Of a stretch of 64,000 nt of DNA, positions 16,419 to 24,918 are shown piece after piece. Source of the stretch: Rhodospirillaceae bacterium. Its GTDB lineage: Bacteria > Pseudomonadota > Alphaproteobacteria > UBA6615. Position numbers and translations under genes: made by a program. Positions within the stretch are counted from its first letter, which is position 1, and every line of letters begins with the position of its first letter. The notes below the pieces were generated by a model. The model did no database searches. It had not been told where the DNA came from and was given only the letters and a program-made list of their open reading frames with translations. The stretch covers positions 62,001 to 126,000 of the forward strand of contig JABIVD010000052.1 in assembly GCA_018667335.1 (NCBI GenBank), read 5' to 3'.

Positions 16419-17474
16419 ATGACCGGAAACAAGGCATTGATCGCAGGCGCACTGGGCGTCGTCGGCCGCGCGCTGGTCGAACATCTGGAAGACGACCCGG
16501 ACTGGGAGGTCGTGGGCCTGTCGCGGCGTGCGCCCGACTTCGAGACCAGCGCGACCTTCCTCTCCCTGGATCTGCTCGACCGGGCGGCGACGCTATCAAC
16601 GCTCGGTGATATATCAGATGTCACCCACGTGTTCTTCACACCCTACGCGCCGCGCGAAACCTTCGCCGCCGAGGTCGCTCCCAACCTGGCCATGCTGGTC
16701 AACCTGATGGACGCGCTGGAGCCCGCCGCAAAGGGCCTCGCCCACGTCCAGCTGATGCAGGGCGCCAAATGGTACGGCGTACAGTTCGGCAAGCCCTACA
16801 AGACGCCTGCGAAAGAAGACGACCCGCGCCACATGCCGCCGAACTTCTACTACGACCAACAGGATTGGCTCGTCGAGCGACAGAAGGGCAAGGACTGGAC
16901 CTGGTCCGCACTGCGCCCCCACGGGGTCTGGGGCTTCTCGGTCGGCAGTGCCATGAACATGATGACGTCCCTGGCGGTTTACGCCTCGGTGTCCAGGCAT
17001 CTCGGCCTGCCCCTGCGCTGGCCCGGCAACCCGGCCCTGCTGGAGTGCGTCTACCAGATCGTCGACGTGGCCCTGCTCGCCCGCGCCATGGTCTGGGCTG
17101 CGACCACGCCCATGGCGGCCAACCAGCCCTTCAACATCACCAATGGCGACTACACCCGCTGGAAGCTGCTGTGGCCGAAGCTGGCCGACTTCTTCGACAT
17201 GGAGCTCGGCCCCGTACAATCCGTGAAGACGCAAGACATCATGGCCGACAAGGAGCCGGTCTGGGCCCAGATCGCCGAGGCGCATCAGCTGCGCAAGTAC
17301 GCCATGTCGGACATCGTCACCTGGCCGTTCCTCGACTACGCCTTCGCCAACGGCTTCGACCAGATGTCGAGCCTGACCAACATCCGCCAGGCGGGCTGGA
17401 CCGAGGTGCTGGATACGGAAGCCACCGTCACCGACCAGCTGCAGAAGCTGCGCGACAACCGGATCATCCCCTGA
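16419..17474 (+). CDS. Progesterone 5-beta-reductase-like (PRISE) enone reductase, copy 1
   Basis: A 351-residue atypical short-chain reductase of the PRISE group (progesterone 5-beta-reductase / iridoid synthase), which reduces conjugated enones with NADPH. The nucleotide-binding loop is ALIAGALGVVGRAL (6-19). The conserved Lys is K117 in GAKWYG, and NFYYDQQDWL (142-151) carries the family tyrosine pair Y144/Y145. RPHGVWGFSVGSAMN and FNITNGDYTRWKLLW are further family stretches. The ATG at 16419 follows AGGAAGAGACG. It overlaps copy 2 by one base (TGATG) and begins a three-gene operon. A TGATATATCA element lies inside the gene at 16607. Substrate unknown; probably a cyclic or linear enone. 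Confidence 0.82.
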   Translation: MTGNKALIAGALGVVGRALVEHLEDDPDWEVVGLSRRAPDFETSATFLSLDLLDRAATLSTLGDISDVTHVFFTPYAPRETFAAEVAPNLAMLVNLMDALEPAAKGLAHVQLMQGAKWYGVQFGKPYKTPAKEDDPRHMPPNFYYDQQDWLVERQKGKDWTWSALRPHGVWGFSVGSAMNMMTSLAVYASVSRHLGLPLRWPGNPALLECVYQIVDVALLARAMVWAATTPMAANQPFNITNGDYTRWKLLWPKLADFFDMELGPVQSVKTQDIMADKEPVWAQIAEAHQLRKYAMSDIVTWPFLDYAFANGFDQMSSLTNIRQAGWTEVLDTEATVTDQLQKLRDNRIIP

Positions 17475-18544
17475 TGGCCCCCAGTACAGACAGGCACACC
17501 GCATTGATCGTCGGGGCGCTGGGCGTCACCGGCCGCGCCCTCGTCGAATATCTCGAGGACAAGCCCGACTGGGACATCATCGCCCTGTCGCGCCGCGCGC
17601 CGGATTTCGCGACCCGCGCGAAATTCCTCTCGGTTGACCTGACCGACGCGGCCGATTGCCGGACGAAACTGTCCGAACATACTGAAATCACACATGTTTT
17701 CTATACCGCCTACAGCCAGCAGGCGTCGGTCACGGCCGAAATACCGGTCAATGTGGGCATGCTCGCCAACCTGATGGACGCGCTGGAACCCGCTGGCCTG
17801 CGCCATGTGCAGCTGATGCATGGTGCGAAATGGTACGGCACCTATCTGGGCTCCTACAAGACGCCCGCCAGGGAGGACGACCCGCGTCCCCTGCCCGTGA
17901 ACTTCTATCACGCCCAACAGGACTGGCTGGTCGAGCGTCACGCCGCGCAATCATCCCCGTCTGGCTGGTCATGGTCTGCGATGCGCCCCCACGGGGTCTG
18001 GGGCTTCTCGACCGGCAGTGCGATGAACCTGATGACCGGCATCGCGTGTTATGCCGCGATTTCGAAGCAACTCGGCCTGCCCCTGCGCTGGCCGGGCAGT
18101 GCGGGCTTCTACGACCGGCTTTACCAGCTGATCGACGTGGAATTGCTCGCCGAGGCCATGGTCTGGACCGCGACGACGCCCACCGCGGCCAACGAGGCCT
18201 ACAACATCACCAATGGTGACCTGTTCCGCTGGCGCCAGATGTGGCCGCGCATCGCGGAATTCTTCGACATGGAGGTGGCCGAGCCCCAGACGATCCCGGT
18301 TGCGGCCTCCATGGCCGACAAGGGAGCGCTGTGGGACCAGATGGTCGCCGAACACGGGCTCCAGCCCTACGCACTGGACGACATCGTCAACTGGGCCTAT
18401 CTCGACATGGCGCTCAACAACGACATCGACCAGATGTCGAGCCTGACGAAGATATTCAAGGCCGGCTGGACCAATGTCTGGGACAGCGAGGCGACCATCA
18501 CCCGCCAGCTCCAGCGGCTGCGCGACAACAAGATCATCCCCTAA
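17474..18544 (+). CDS. Progesterone 5-beta-reductase-like (PRISE) enone reductase, copy 2
   Basis: A 356-residue paralogue of the preceding gene, alike over its whole length including the C-terminal RQLQRLRDNKIIP, so the pair arose by tandem duplication and then diverged. The nucleotide loop is LIVGALGVTGRAL (11-23), and the conserved Lys is K119 (GAKWYG). The tyrosine pair of copy 1 is changed to Y145-H146 (NFYHAQQDWL), which could alter catalysis if the lost residue is the one used. The start overlaps the upstream stop, so translation is coupled. Two paralogues may act on different enones or form a hetero-oligomer. It is followed after nine bases by the M14 peptidase gene. Confidence 0.8.
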   Translation: MAPSTDRHTALIVGALGVTGRALVEYLEDKPDWDIIALSRRAPDFATRAKFLSVDLTDAADCRTKLSEHTEITHVFYTAYSQQASVTAEIPVNVGMLANLMDALEPAGLRHVQLMHGAKWYGTYLGSYKTPAREDDPRPLPVNFYHAQQDWLVERHAAQSSPSGWSWSAMRPHGVWGFSTGSAMNLMTGIACYAAISKQLGLPLRWPGSAGFYDRLYQLIDVELLAEAMVWTATTPTAANEAYNITNGDLFRWRQMWPRIAEFFDMEVAEPQTIPVAASMADKGALWDQMVAEHGLQPYALDDIVNWAYLDMALNNDIDQMSSLTKIFKAGWTNVWDSEATITRQLQRLRDNKIIP

Positions 18545-18553
18545 AGGACTTCC

Positions 18554-19681
18554 ATGCCCCTCCACATCTCCAGCAATTTCGACAGCGGCAACATCGTCTG
18601 CCAGGACGCCTCCGACCCGGGCGACATCCGGCTGGAGATCTCCAAGGACAACAATTCCGACTTCTACATGTGGTTCCACTTCCGCCTGACCGGCGCGAAG
18701 GACACGGCCTGCACCCTGAAGATCATGAACGCGGGCGCCGCAGCCTATCCCAAGGGCTGGGAGGGGTATCAGGCCGTCGCCTCGACCGACCGCGAGACCT
18801 GGATCCGCGTACCCAGCAGCTACGCCAACGGCGTGCTGACCATCGAGCACACGCCGGCTACCGACAGCGTCTGGTTCGCCTACTTCGCGCCGTATTCGAT
18901 GGAGCGCCATGCCGACTTGCTCGCCCGCGCGCAGCTGGATGACCGGGTCAGCCTCGACGTCCTCGGCGAGACCCTCGACGGCCAGACGATGGACCTCGTG
19001 CGCATCGGCGAGCCGAGCCCGGACAAACAGAATTTCTGGGCCATCGCCCGCCAGCACCCGGGCGAGAGCATGGCCGAATGGTGGATGGAGGGCTTCCTAG
19101 CGCGTCTTCTTGAGCCCTCAGACAGAACAGCGAAGGCGTTGCTCGAGCGCGCCGTGTTCCACCTCGTCCCGAACATGAACCCGGACGGGTCGCGGCGCGG
19201 CCACCTGCGCACCAACGCCGCCGGGGCGAACCTCAACCGGGAATGGTCCGAGCCCGCGATGGACCGCAGCCCCGAGGTGTATCTCGTGCGCCAACGCATG
19301 CAGGAAACGGGTGCGGATTTCTGCCTCGACGTCCACGGCGACGAGGCGCTGCCGTATAATTTCCTCGCCGGCATGATGGGCATTCCGTCGCTCAGCGAGC
19401 GCCAGAAGACGCTGCAGGAGGTCTTCTCGGGCGCACTTTTGACCGCCAGCCCCGACTTCCAGACCAAGTACGGCTACCCCGACGCCAAGCCGGGCAAGGG
19501 CAACATGACGTTGTGCTCGAACTGGGTGGCGGAAGAGTTCGGCTGCCTCGCGCTCACCCTGGAGATGCCCTTCAAGGACAATGCCGACCGGCCCGACGCG
19601 ACCTTCGGCTGGTCACCGGCGCGCACCAAGGCGTTCGGCGCGGCCCATCTGGACGCGATGCTGGCGGTGCTGGACGCGTAA
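18554..19681 (+). CDS. M14-family metallocarboxypeptidase (cytosolic carboxypeptidase-like)
   Basis: A 375-residue zinc peptidase resembling cytosolic carboxypeptidases (M14D). Residues 1-115 form the beta-rich N-terminal domain of that group; the catalytic domain follows, with zinc ligands H168 and E171 in RQHPGES, H261 in DVHGDE, and a general-base Glu in LTLEMPFKD near 337. There is no signal peptide, so it is cytoplasmic. Eukaryotic relatives remove C-terminal Glu from proteins; bacterial roles are largely undefined. The start ATG has AAAGGA upstream. The nine-base spacing from two enone reductase genes suggests it removes an amino-acid-like moiety from the same pathway intermediate, which is inference only. 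Confidence 0.85.
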   Translation: MPLHISSNFDSGNIVCQDASDPGDIRLEISKDNNSDFYMWFHFRLTGAKDTACTLKIMNAGAAAYPKGWEGYQAVASTDRETWIRVPSSYANGVLTIEHTPATDSVWFAYFAPYSMERHADLLARAQLDDRVSLDVLGETLDGQTMDLVRIGEPSPDKQNFWAIARQHPGESMAEWWMEGFLARLLEPSDRTAKALLERAVFHLVPNMNPDGSRRGHLRTNAAGANLNREWSEPAMDRSPEVYLVRQRMQETGADFCLDVHGDEALPYNFLAGMMGIPSLSERQKTLQEVFSGALLTASPDFQTKYGYPDAKPGKGNMTLCSNWVAEEFGCLALTLEMPFKDNADRPDATFGWSPARTKAFGAAHLDAMLAVLDA

Positions 19682-19698
19682 CGGTCACACCACTTTTC

Positions 19699-19790
19699 GT
19701 CATGGCCGGACTTGATCCGGCCATCTCAGCACATCCCGCCAGCTAGAGGGGAATGCCAGCAGGATGCCCGGATCAAGTCCGGGCATGACA
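19699..19790. repeat. Paired palindromic repeats, family A (locus 4)
   Basis: Units with cores GGCCGGACTTGATCCGGCC (19699-19727) and GCCCGGATCAAGTCCGGGC (19762-19790) in opposite orientation, filling the space between the converging M14 and VOC genes. The first core carries a compensated change (GCC/GGC), keeping the stem paired. Confidence 0.85.
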
Positions 19791-19813
19791 CCAGTTGAAA
19801 CAGGCATTCTGCC

Positions 19814-20716
19814 CTAGGCCATCGACGCGTCGTCGAGGGACCAGAGCGAGAAGCCCGGGCTCTCGTCCCAGATACGCGGCTCCCAGCTATCGTCCATGCG
19901 GTCCATGTCGGCGAAATACTCGGTCCGCCCGCCGCACGGGTTGTTGAAATACCAGTAATAGTTCGAACCGAGGATGTGGCGGCCCGGCATCGTGTCCTGC
20001 TCCCAGCCCTTCTGCTTCACGTACAGGCCACCCATCATCACCATGTCGAAATTCTCGACCTCGAAGGAGGCGTGATCGAAGGCGTTGCGGTCGGCCCGGC
20101 TGATCAGGAACAGATTGTGATGGTCGTGGCCGCCCTCGCAGCGCATGAAATCGCCACCGGTCTTGGTGCTGTCCGACAGGCGGAAGCGCAGCCGGTCGAG
20201 ATAGAAGCTGACAGCCTTCTCCCGGTCGGCCATCTCGATCATGTAGACCACATGGCCGATCCGGATCGGGTTCGCCTGAGCCGCCGGCGAGATCACGGCG
20301 TTCATCCGCGGCTCGACCGTGTTGACGTTGTGGGGAATGACCTCGACGTCGGTCTCGGCGGGGGACGCCAGCATCAGGCCCAGCCCGTTGCCGCTCTCAT
20401 CGGCAAAACACAGCGTGCCGTCCTCATCCACGACATCCCGGTCGCGGGCGAGGTCCGCGCCCATCTCCTTGAGGCCGGACGGGTCGGCCACGCCCCAGAT
20501 CGCACGGCGCAGGGTCGATTTCGCCGGATCCGGGGTTCCCGGCAGGGACGGATCGTCTGCCCGGCGCAGCTCGATGAGCTGGTTCGTGCGGGTCTTGAAG
20601 ACGGTCCGCTCGGGGCCGCTCTCGACTTCGGCCACGCCCCAGTCCCGGTAATAGTTGGCGCCGGTTTCCATATCTTCGACGCCGTAGATCAGTTTTTCGA
20701 CACGCGTGATGGTCAT
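19814..20716 (-). CDS. VOC-superfamily protein, extradiol dioxygenase-like
   Basis: A 300-residue protein with two vicinal-oxygen-chelate modules (about 1-125 and 145-285), the architecture of type I extradiol dioxygenases. Candidate Fe(II) ligands in the second module are the His in IRIGHVVYM, the His in FDHASFEVEN and the Glu in GRTEYFADMD. Such enzymes cleave catechols, giving products hydrolysed by FAH-type enzymes, two of which are encoded immediately upstream on the same strand (32 bases away). This fits a meta-cleavage-type aromatic pathway. The lyase/isomerase branch of the superfamily is a less likely alternative. Confidence 0.78.
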   Translation of the reverse strand: MTITRVEKLIYGVEDMETGANYYRDWGVAEVESGPERTVFKTRTNQLIELRRADDPSLPGTPDPAKSTLRRAIWGVADPSGLKEMGADLARDRDVVDEDGTLCFADESGNGLGLMLASPAETDVEVIPHNVNTVEPRMNAVISPAAQANPIRIGHVVYMIEMADREKAVSFYLDRLRFRLSDSTKTGGDFMRCEGGHDHHNLFLISRADRNAFDHASFEVENFDMVMMGGLYVKQKGWEQDTMPGRHILGSNYYWYFNNPCGGRTEYFADMDRMDDSWEPRIWDESPGFSLWSLDDASMA

Positions 20717-20748
20717 GACTGGATTCTCCTGCTTAAGCTTCGTCCGCT

Positions 20749-21591
20749 CTATTCATCAACGACATCGGCCCAAAGGGTGCCGATCTTCGAAAATTCGACC
20801 TCGATCCGGTCGCCCGCCTTCATCCAAAGCGGCGGGTTGCGCCTGGCACCCACGCCGCTCGGCGTCCCCGTCGCAATCACGTCACCCGGCTCCAGCGGCG
20901 TGAACCGCGAGATGTAGGCGATGATGTAGGGCACGCTAAAGATCAACATATCGGTCGTGGAATGCTGCACCACCTCGCCGTTCAGGCGGGTCGTCAGCTC
21001 CATCGTGGCGGGGTCGGGAATCTCGTCCGCGCTCACCATCCACGGGCCGAGCGGGCCGGACTTGTAGAAATTCTTGCCCGCCGTCACCGAATGCTTCTGG
21101 TAATCACGCACACTGCCGTCGATGAAGATGGTGTAGCCCGCAACATGATCGAGCGCGTCTGCCTCGCTGATATGGCGGCCACCCTTGCCGATGATCGCCG
21201 TCAGCTCGCCCTCGAAATCATAATTGTCCGAGACCTTCGGCCGCTCCATCTCGCCGCAATGGCCGACCAGCGTGTTGGTCGAACGCATGAACAGCTGGAG
21301 TTCGGCCGGCAGGGTGTTGGCGGTCTCCGTCACATGGTCCTTGTAGTTGAGGCCCGCGCAGAGAATCTTGTCCGGATTGGTGATCACCGGCAGGAAGGTC
21401 ACGTCGGGCAGGACCGTGTCCGGATCGCCCGACATGCCGGCCTCGCCGAGCGACATCAGATCCCCCGCCGCGATCGCATCGCGCATGGTCCCGTGTGGCC
21501 CGCGCGCACCCAGATCGACGACCCCGTCCTCGCGGACCAGGCCCCAGGTCTCGCCGCCGTCAGCGCCCAGCTTGTAACTGATGAACTTCAT
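20749..21591 (-). CDS. Fumarylacetoacetate hydrolase (FAH) family protein, copy 1
   Basis: A 280-residue FAH-fold hydrolase or hydratase. The core signature LCAGLNYKDHV and the metal-binding acidic cluster DNYDFEGELTAIIG (about residues 112-125) are present, followed by GYTIFIDGSVRDYQKHS and PGDVIATGTPSGVG, all typical of the family. Members cleave C-C bonds in acylpyruvates or hydrate 2-oxo-dienoates using Mg. It shares the operon with a paralogue 12 bases upstream and the VOC gene downstream. It is about as similar to the paralogue as expected after an old duplication. Exact substrate unknown. Confidence 0.85.
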   Translation of the reverse strand: MKFISYKLGADGGETWGLVREDGVVDLGARGPHGTMRDAIAAGDLMSLGEAGMSGDPDTVLPDVTFLPVITNPDKILCAGLNYKDHVTETANTLPAELQLFMRSTNTLVGHCGEMERPKVSDNYDFEGELTAIIGKGGRHISEADALDHVAGYTIFIDGSVRDYQKHSVTAGKNFYKSGPLGPWMVSADEIPDPATMELTTRLNGEVVQHSTTDMLIFSVPYIIAYISRFTPLEPGDVIATGTPSGVGARRNPPLWMKAGDRIEVEFSKIGTLWADVVDE

Positions 21592-21603
21592 GAGTTTGTC
21601 CTT

Positions 21604-22443
21604 CTAAGTCTCGTCAACAATATCTACCGCCAGCGTGCCGATCCGCGGCACCTCGACCTCGAGTTTGTCGCCGCCCTTCATCCAGAGCAACGGTTCGCGG
21701 CCCGCACCCGAGCCGGCAGGTGATCCCGTCGCGACAACGTCGCCGGGCTGCAGCGGCGTGATCTTCGACAGGTAGGAGATGATATACGGAATGTCGAAGA
21801 TCAGCATGTTCGCCGAACAATCCTGCACGACATCGCCGTTGAGCCGGGTGGTGACATGCAGGGTCGACGGGTCGGGAATCTCGTCCGCCGTGGTCATCAC
21901 CGGCCCCAAGGGCCCGGTGGCCACGAAGTTCTTCCCCGCCGTCACGGAATGCTTCTGAAAGTCCCGCACGCTGCCGTCGACCATGATTGTGTATCCGGCG
22001 ATGCAATCGAGCGCCTCGGCCTCGGACACGTGGCGGGTCTCGCGGCCGATGACCGCGCAAATCTCGCCCTCGAAGTCGAGGCATTCCGACACTTTCGGCC
22101 GGATCATCTGTCCCTGATGGGGCACCAGCGTGCTGTTCGCCTTGATGAACAAGGTGAGATGGTCGGGCATCTCGAAGCCCATCTCCTCGACATGATCCTT
22201 GTAGTTCTTGCCGGCGCAGAAAATCTGCTCGGGGTCGGGGATGGTCGGCAGATAGGCGATGTCCGCGAGCGCCGCATCCGGGCTCTCGCTTTGCGCCGCA
22301 GCGCCGATATCCATCAGATCCCCGGCGGCAATCGCCGCCTTCAGGCTCCCGTGGGGGCCGCGCGCACCAAGATCAACCACGCCGTCTCCGACAACGAGGC
22401 CCCAGGTCGCGCCGCTGGCGCCAATATAACTGACAAACTGCAT
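21604..22443 (-). CDS. Fumarylacetoacetate hydrolase (FAH) family protein, copy 2
   Basis: A 279-residue paralogue of copy 1, with the same markers: FCAGKNYKDHV, CLDFEGEICAVIG, GYTIMVDGSVRDFQKHS and PGDVVATGSPAGSG. The latter motif varies (SPAGSG for TPSGVG), which may affect the loop closing the active site. It starts at 22443 and is followed after 12 bases by copy 1. Two adjacent FAH enzymes suggest successive steps, for example hydration then cleavage, or hydrolysis of two related acylpyruvates. It lies 45 bases downstream of an acyl-CoA dehydrogenase gene. Confidence 0.85.
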   Translation of the reverse strand: MQFVSYIGASGATWGLVVGDGVVDLGARGPHGSLKAAIAAGDLMDIGAAAQSESPDAALADIAYLPTIPDPEQIFCAGKNYKDHVEEMGFEMPDHLTLFIKANSTLVPHQGQMIRPKVSECLDFEGEICAVIGRETRHVSEAEALDCIAGYTIMVDGSVRDFQKHSVTAGKNFVATGPLGPVMTTADEIPDPSTLHVTTRLNGDVVQDCSANMLIFDIPYIISYLSKITPLQPGDVVATGSPAGSGAGREPLLWMKGGDKLEVEVPRIGTLAVDIVDET

Positions 22444-22488
22444 ATGATTTCCCCGGGAAGGTGTGTTGCGCCGACGTGAACTCGGCCG

Positions 22489-23463
22489 TCAGCCGTCTGT
22501 CAGGTCAGGCCAGAGTTTATCGGCTCCGCGCGCGGCCACCAAGCGGCCGAGCAGTCCGGCCCAGTTGCTCTCCGCCCCGAATTCGGATCGCCAGGCCCAT
22601 AACCGCCGGGTCAGGTGATGCAGCCGGTATTCATCGGTGAAGCCGATCGCGCCATGTACCTGGTGGGCGATGTTGGCCGCCTTGCCCGCCGCCTCGCCGG
22701 TGCGGATCTTGGCCGTGGCCGCCGCCGCGATGATATTGCCCCCGGCATCGACCATCCGGCACGCTGCACGCGCCGCAACCCCTGCCGCCGCCGCCTCGCC
22801 GGCCATCACCGCCAGCTGCTGCTGGATCGCCTGAAACCGGCCGATCGGCCGGCCGAACTGCACCCGTTCGTTGGTGTAGGTGACACACAGGTCGAGCACG
22901 GCCGAGACTGCGCCGGCCATCTGGCAGGACCGCACGAGCGCGCCGGCCGCGTGGACCTGGTCCACGCCCATGTTCCCGGTCACCAGACCTTCCACGACCA
23001 CGCCGTCCCGCGGATCGCGGCCGATATTCCGGTCTCGCGTGATCGCGGCGCCATCCAGGCTCACACAGCGCAAACCGTCATCCGCATCCGAGACCAGCAT
23101 ATGTCCCGCATCCCGGCCCCAGGGCACCCGCACCATCTCCGGATCTGCACCCGAAGTCCCAAGTGTGACAATCCCATCGGGCAACTGTCCCAGCAGCCCG
23201 CCCGCGGCGATTGCCTCGGCCAGGGGCACTGGTGCGGCGTGCCGTCCGGCGGCGAGCAACACCACATGGGCATCCTCCCAGCCGAGCCCGCTGCCACCCT
23301 GTGCCTCGGGAACGAGAATCCGGTCGAGCCCGTTCTCGGTGATTGCGTCCCACAGGCCGTGCGGAAATCTCCCTGCCTCGGCAGTGCGGAACACCTCCGC
23401 GTCGAGATGTGCCGCGAACAAGCGCTCGCAGGTCTCCGCGATCATGATGCGTTCTTCGTTCAT
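22489..23463 (-). CDS. Acyl-CoA dehydrogenase, short form
   Basis: A 324-residue acyl-CoA dehydrogenase, shorter than the usual 380 because parts of the middle beta domain are compact. The N-terminal helical domain has VPEAQGGSGLGWEDAHVVL, and the C-terminal domain has NERVQFGRPIGRFQAIQQQLA and HQVHGAIGFTDEYRLHHLTRR, typical of the family. Short ACADs often pair with a full-length partner as heteromers in steroid side-chain or cyclic acyl-CoA oxidation; the neighbouring gene at 23585-24742 is a candidate partner. A repeat pair lies between the two genes, so separate control is possible. The acyl substrate is unknown. Confidence 0.82.
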   Translation of the reverse strand: MNEERIMIAETCERLFAAHLDAEVFRTAEAGRFPHGLWDAITENGLDRILVPEAQGGSGLGWEDAHVVLLAAGRHAAPVPLAEAIAAGGLLGQLPDGIVTLGTSGADPEMVRVPWGRDAGHMLVSDADDGLRCVSLDGAAITRDRNIGRDPRDGVVVEGLVTGNMGVDQVHAAGALVRSCQMAGAVSAVLDLCVTYTNERVQFGRPIGRFQAIQQQLAVMAGEAAAAGVAARAACRMVDAGGNIIAAAATAKIRTGEAAGKAANIAHQVHGAIGFTDEYRLHHLTRRLWAWRSEFGAESNWAGLLGRLVAARGADKLWPDLTDG

Positions 23464-23483
23464 GACCGAACACCTTCAACAAC

Positions 23484-23560
23484 CGTCATGCCCGGACTTG
23501 ATCCGGGCATCCCTTGTCCGCATCGAGCTTGAGATACGCGGGTCGAGCCCGCGTATGACG
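23484..23560. repeat. Paired palindromic repeats, family A (locus 5)
   Basis: Cores CCCGGACTTGATCCGGG (23484-23512) and CGCGGGTCGAGCCCGCG (23531-23560) in opposite orientation, placed between two acyl-CoA dehydrogenase genes on the same strand. Here the pair would sit inside a possible operon message. Confidence 0.85.
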
Positions 23561-23584
23561 AATACAGGTTTTGCTCCGTTAGTA

Positions 23585-24742
23585 TCATCGCAGACCCAAC
23601 CCCCGCGCGATGACTCCGCGCATGATCTCGGTGGTGCCACCCCGCAACGAAAACGACACGCAAGCCTGCTGCACATAGGCCAACACCTGTTCGAAATCGT
23701 CTCCATGGTCGATCCGCGGCGACGCGCCGATCACCTGATGGGCGATCTCGGGGATGGATTGCTCGAACATGACCCCCAGATCCTTGACGAACGCCGCCTC
23801 CAGCGCCGGCTCCGCCCCCGCATCCAGCTGTGCGGCCACCGACAGGGACATCGCCCGCAGGGTGGTGAGATGCGCATGCAGCCGGCCGATCGCCGCGGCG
23901 GCCATGTCGGACGGGTTTTCCCCGGCCACGTGCACCAGCGCCTTGAGCAGCGCGAAGGCGCTCAAGAACCGGTCCGGCCCGCTGCGCTCGAAGGAGAGCT
24001 CGGCCGTCACCTGGCGCCAACCATTGCCTTCCTCGCCCACCAGCATGCCCGCGGGCACGAACACATCGTCGAAGGTGACCTCGTTGAATTCCTCGTCGCC
24101 GATCATGTTGCGGATCGGCTGCACGGTCACGCCGGGTGTTGCCAGATCGATGACGAACTGCGTGGTCCCGCCGTGGCGGTTCTCCCCCGCCTCGCCCGTG
24201 CGCAGCAGCGCGATCATGTAATGGGAATGCTGGGCATAAGTCGTCCAGACCTTGCGGCCGTTGACGACCCAGCCCTTCTCGCCCCCCACCTCGGCAGGTT
24301 CGGCCTTCGAACGGATCGAGGCCAGGTCCGATCCCGAATCCGGCTCGCTCATACCGATACAGAAATACGTCTCGCCCGCCGCGATGCCCGGCAACAGCTG
24401 CGCGCGTTGTTCGTCGGTGCCAAACCGCAAAATCAGCGGCCCGCTCTGGCGCTCGGCGATCCAATGGGCGGCCACAGGCGCACCGGCGGCCAACAGCTCC
24501 TCGATCACCACGTATCGTTCCAGCGCGCTGCGGTCCTGGCCCCAGGGTTCCGGCCAGGTCATGCCCAGCCATCCGCGATCGCCCAGTTTCCGCGAGAACT
24601 CCGCGTCGAACCCGACCCAGGACCGGGCCCGCGCCGGAACCAGGATATCCGCGGCCTCGGCGTCCAGGAACGCGCGCACCTCGGTTCGCAGCGCATCGGC
24701 GCCCGGCGGCAGTTCGCATGGCTCGAAGGCAAAGGCCTGCAT
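23585..24742 (-). CDS. Acyl-CoA dehydrogenase, full length
   Basis: A 385-residue acyl-CoA dehydrogenase with the three-domain layout of the family. The flavin/substrate loop ETYFCIGMSEPDSGSDLASI (split between about 120 and 140), GWVVNGRKVWTTYAQHSHY and the C-terminal SFSLRGGTTEIMRGVIARGLGL are clear. The last resembles members that act on branched or cyclic acyl-CoAs. The ATG at 24742 follows GAGGTGAT. It lies upstream of the short ACAD on the same strand and is divergent from an enoyl-CoA hydratase gene, which would take the next beta-oxidation step. Confidence 0.88.
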   Translation of the reverse strand: MQAFAFEPCELPPGADALRTEVRAFLDAEAADILVPARARSWVGFDAEFSRKLGDRGWLGMTWPEPWGQDRSALERYVVIEELLAAGAPVAAHWIAERQSGPLILRFGTDEQRAQLLPGIAAGETYFCIGMSEPDSGSDLASIRSKAEPAEVGGEKGWVVNGRKVWTTYAQHSHYMIALLRTGEAGENRHGGTTQFVIDLATPGVTVQPIRNMIGDEEFNEVTFDDVFVPAGMLVGEEGNGWRQVTAELSFERSGPDRFLSAFALLKALVHVAGENPSDMAAAAIGRLHAHLTTLRAMSLSVAAQLDAGAEPALEAAFVKDLGVMFEQSIPEIAHQVIGASPRIDHGDDFEQVLAYVQQACVSFSLRGGTTEIMRGVIARGLGLR

Positions 24743-24797
24743 GGGATCACCTCGGTTGGGCGATCAGTTTACCGGATACAACCGGCCCGCGTCGCCC

Positions 24798-24890
24798 CGT
24801 AGGGGCGGGTTTAAAACCCGCCCGCCCGCCACGCCAGCACCGACGGTGCTTTCCTCAAACATCGGGCGGGTTTAAAACCCGCCCCTACGG
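24798..24890. repeat. Paired palindromic repeats, family B (locus 2)
   Basis: Two units in opposite orientation: CGTAGGGGCGGGTTTAAAAC and following CCGCCCG (24798-24830), and GGGCGGGTTTAAAACCCGCC followed by CCTACGG (24863-24890). The core includes TTTAAA flanked by GGCGGG/CCCGCC. They lie in the divergent gap between acyl-CoA dehydrogenase and enoyl-CoA hydratase genes. Confidence 0.85.
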
Positions 24891-24918
24891 CCCCAACATG
24901 GCCCAACGGAGGAAACCA

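Noticed and set aside
22880-24802. 640-codon open frame on the plus strand across the two acyl-CoA dehydrogenase genes
   Set aside because: It is the opposite-strand shadow of GC-rich coding sequence; its translation is low-complexity with many Arg, Ser and Pro residues, while the minus-strand genes have full family motifs.
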